DNA of 64,000 bases from assembly GCA_013399895.1 (NCBI GenBank), contig VXBA01001882.1:496254-560253 (forward strand), in the 5' to 3' direction. The notes under the pieces are model-generated. The model saw only the letters and a list, made by a program, of their open reading frames with translations. It did not search any database and was not told the DNA's origin. A program made the position numbers and the translations under genes. The DNA is from Serilophus lunatus. Taxonomy: Eukaryota > Chordata > Aves > Passeriformes > Eurylaimidae. Of the stretch, positions 61,571-64,000 are shown piece after piece. How positions within the stretch are numbered: the first letter of the stretch is position 1; every line of letters starts with the position of its first letter.

Positions 61571-62335
61571 TGCAGCTATGGTTCTATTTTGTATTTACAC
61601 CAAATGTCTCTATATTCTGCCCCTCACAGCAATCCTGAGTACTCACATACAGACATCACGTGAATTAGTGTGAGACAGTCAGGCAATACAACCAGGACTG
61701 AACATAAATGTGAAATACAAAACATTCTCTGTCAGTGAAAACACAAAAACATCTGAACTGAAAAAGCTTTAACACTACTCTAGGTGAAGATTCCTGTGCT
61801 TTGAATAAACTAATGCCTCAGTAGGACAGGAGAGCTCTGGGAATTGCACCATTGCAGTGGTGCTGAATGCCACCATGGGGACCAAGCAGCTGCGCTGGGG
61901 AGGCCATGCAGACACTGAGTTTAGGAGTTAATACAGCTTCCCCAGCAAAGAAGAACTTGATGGTATTATGGAAAGAGCATGGCAAGTCTGCCTCGTACTT
62001 GCTCTGCCCAGTTCATGCTCTACCTCACAAACAAAGGCAACCCGTCCAAAAACATTGATTCATGCCCACACCAAAATCCTGAGAAGGATATTTTTTGATA
62101 CTTCTCATCCAAACTGATGACTTTGCTTTCATTTACAGGAACAGGGCAATTTTCATTTACTGTTAAGATTACCATAGGAATGTAAGAAAACCTTAATATA
62201 TTTACAATATGTCCTCAAGATTTTATCATTATCTTTTAACACAGTAATACAACTATCCTCAGTGTATCTGACACTCATGTTATCTGAGTTCATAGAGAGG
62301 GAATTTATCCAGTGACAGTTTCATTATTATTAATG

Positions 62336-62475
62336 TTAATCTCATTCCTGGAAGAGTTCAAGGCCAGGCTAACACTTTGGTCCAATGAAAAGTGTCCCTG
62401 CTCATGGCAGGGGAATTGAAACTGGATGGTCTTTAAGGTCCCTTCCAACCCAAACCATTCTATGATTGTATGAGC
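62336..62475 (+). mobile_element. CR1 3' end, plus orientation
   Basis: CCTGGAAGAGTTCAAGGCCA, then GAAACTGGATGGTCTTTAAG, GTCCCTTCCAACCCAAACCA and TTCTATGATTGTATGA match the CR1 3' terminus. Well preserved. Confidence 0.9.
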
Positions 62476-62544
62476 TTTTCCCCTGTTTTCCTTCAGTACC
62501 TCAGCTTTTGAGTCTGAACATTATGGGTTTGTTTCTTTACTTAC

Positions 62545-62689
62545 AGCAACACCAAGGTTGAGGCAGGTGACAGTATCATCTTCCGTCCCAACAGACATAT
62601 TAGGTTCAAACTTAGCAACATTAGGTAACATGTAGGATATTGTGCCATCATCATGTTCCGTGATATTCTCCTTGGGAAAATATCGCACC
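62545..62689 (-). CDS. CD36: CD36 145-bp coding exon (CLESH region)
   Basis: The first base completes Arg, then VRYFPKENITEHDDGTISYM, LPNVAKFEPN, MSVGTEDD and TVTCLNLGVA. It corresponds to human residues 94-143, the region called CLESH that binds thrombospondin repeats. It is one residue shorter than human between the N-I-T sequon and FEP. A cysteine in TVTCLN has no human counterpart (human FTVLN). The acceptor is GTATTTCAAG, with a weak pyrimidine tract, and the donor GTAAGT. Confidence 0.94.
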
Positions 62690-64000
62690 CTTGAAATACA
62701 AAACACAGAATATTTTTAACCTTTGACTTTTGAGAGAACACATATCCATGCCTGACTGAAGGTTTTTGAAAAACTAATGACAATTTTTGCAACATGAATA
62801 TTGAACATTTTATAACCACCAAAAGGTTTCTAAACTTTTTATGTGAATATATGTAAAAGTTTCATTTTCTGCAAAATAAAAATAATAAAAATACAATTTT
62901 TCTTTTGGAGATATTTCCTTAGTGTGCCAAATGGAATATTTTTTCTTGATAGTAAAATGAAAACAAAACTTTCTTTTTTATTTTTATGTCATTAATGGAC
63001 ATTGTATATTTTTAACATTTGTTTGAAATAAATTATGATTTGTCATGTTTTTTCATATGTTAACTGCACGTAATTACAAGGAGGTGACACAGACTGGTTG
63101 ATAAACAATCCTAAGTTTTGATCTGATTAGCATATGTTGTAACAAAACAGATTACAAGTTAAACCCATAATATCACTTTGATAACATTTCATATGCACGT
63201 AGAGATTTCCATCATGCTCTGTCAGCAAATCTCTAAGGCACAGATCTCTGCTGCAGCTCTGCCTTTGGCTCAACTCTTCCAGCCCCCATCCTCTTGCTGA
63301 CCCCTCTGTGGGGACAGCAGCCATCAGGGATCAAATGTCTTAGTGTATGCTGTGGGTATGGAAAGTTTATCCTAGCTCCATGCCAGAAGGGATCTTCAGG
63401 ATACTCCATCAGATCTTCAAGCCTGAGTGTGGAGGGTTAAAAAAGGTCCAGAGAACATTTTCCCATGGTACAAATGTAGTCAGTGCAGGTAAGTCTTATC
63501 TGAAGACCAGGTCAATTTGGGTTTTCAGGATAGGTTTGTGTGTATGTCATTTTAATTAGTGGCTTAATAGGTAGAGCACCTACTTGAACGTTGTGAGATT
63601 TTTATTCTTAATTCATGTTACTTCTAATTGGAAACAGAAGAGCTAAAACAAGATTTCCCTGCAGAGTCATGGAGATAGGGATTTTCAAGTTGTTCTACAC
63701 GATAATGAATTATTAAGTGTTTAAAGGGAGACTGAGAGAGAGAGAGGCCTGGTGTCACAGTTATTCCGCAGGTGACTGCAGCAGCGAGAAGAGCCATAGT
63801 CATAATGTCTTAGTCTTATCTAGGCTTGTGGCTGAGATTTGCCCCTGAAATCATGAACACCAGAGTAAAACATTTCTGTTTGGTGGGAATTCACTTCTGC
63901 AGTATCTCTTAATGCGTTGTTTTCCTCATTCCTGAATAACCATTTCCTCTGCCTTCACAGGTATTCTATGAACTAAGAACTCTCTGTTTCCAATGAGAAA
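62690..64000 (-). other. CD36: CD36 intron (partial)
   Basis: Sequence upstream of the first CD36 exon in the window. The preceding exon (human FKNWVKTG..QRGPYTY) is not found before 64,000. AT-rich; a short GA-repeat lies near 63,731-63,745. Confidence 0.75.

Larger units (their letters stand above)
61135..62544 (-). other. CD36: CD36 intron, 1.4 kb, with CR1 remnants
   Basis: It contains a minus-oriented CR1 3' end (61,372-61,497) abutting a plus-oriented one (about 61,498-61,570), and a third plus-oriented copy at 62,336-62,475. Confidence 0.8.
51665..62689 (-). other. CD36: CD36 gene, 3' part (ten coding exons plus 3' UTR)
   Basis: CD36 (fatty acid translocase, class B scavenger receptor) is a plasma-membrane glycoprotein with a short tail at each end and a large extracellular loop. 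It binds long-chain fatty acids, oxidised lipoproteins and thrombospondin (family knowledge). Ten minus-strand exons join in phase from the Arg equivalent to human R94 to the stop, 377 codons after that Arg against 378 in human. The single-codon difference lies in the exon at 62,545-62,689. Present are the six disulfide cysteines, the ILWGYRDPF motif, the FASP..DNYCFC segment, the ISLPHF segment and the C-terminal membrane helix. The N-terminal exons would lie beyond position 64,000. CD36 rather than SCARB1/SCARB2 is supported by exon sizes, sequence and the SEMA3C neighbour. Confidence 0.95.

Noticed and set aside
63385..63470. Possible additional CR1 end (CCAGAAGGGATCTTCAGG region)
   Set aside because: Similarity to the CR1 terminus is too short and broken to call by eye.
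1..64000. CRISPR arrays, bacterial operons, phage or plasmid features
   Set aside because: No spaced direct-repeat arrays or prokaryotic gene layout; the window is spliced vertebrate DNA.

Overview
This is vertebrate nuclear DNA, almost certainly avian. It is AT-rich, with short spliced exons, long introns and several CR1 (chicken repeat 1 type) LINE fragments. A short element in the second gene joins a tRNA-Ile-like head to a CR1-like tail. That architecture is known from passerine SINEs (the TguSINE1 type), so a songbird or near relative is my best inference; the window does not prove it.

Two protein-coding genes lie tail to tail. The left half (about 1-31,300, + strand) is the 3' part of SEMA3C, a secreted class 3 semaphorin. 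Eight coding exons give the last ~422 residues: C-terminal half of the sema domain, PSI domain, furin-type basic site, Ig domain and basic tail. A ~3.3 kb 3' UTR with several poly(A) signals follows. All junctions use GT/AG and keep phase. The 5' exons lie before position 1.

About 31,300-51,600 is the spacer between the convergent genes. I see no convincing gene in it. It holds low-complexity tracts, a perfect 19-bp hairpin, a G-quadruplex-type tract, a 35-bp-period direct repeat and a good CTCF-like site.

The right part (about 51,600-62,700, - strand) is the 3' part of CD36, the class B scavenger receptor and fatty-acid translocase. Ten coding exons run from the equivalent of human residue 94 to the stop, and the total is one codon shorter than human. 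The N-terminal exons lie beyond 64,000. All six extracellular disulfide cysteines are present, but the equivalents of human Lys164, Lys166 and Cys464 are replaced. A splice donor directly follows the stop codon, so a separate 3' UTR exon is likely.

The order SEMA3C -> <- CD36 matches the human 7q21 neighbourhood. I found no undescribed multi-gene system. The most interesting items are the CD36 substitutions, the SINE, the CD36 3'-end architecture, the hairpin, the CTCF-like site, and fold-back and G4 tracts in transcribed regions. Homology statements rest on remembered human SEMA3C and CD36 proteins and general CR1 and tRNA consensus knowledge; no search was run.
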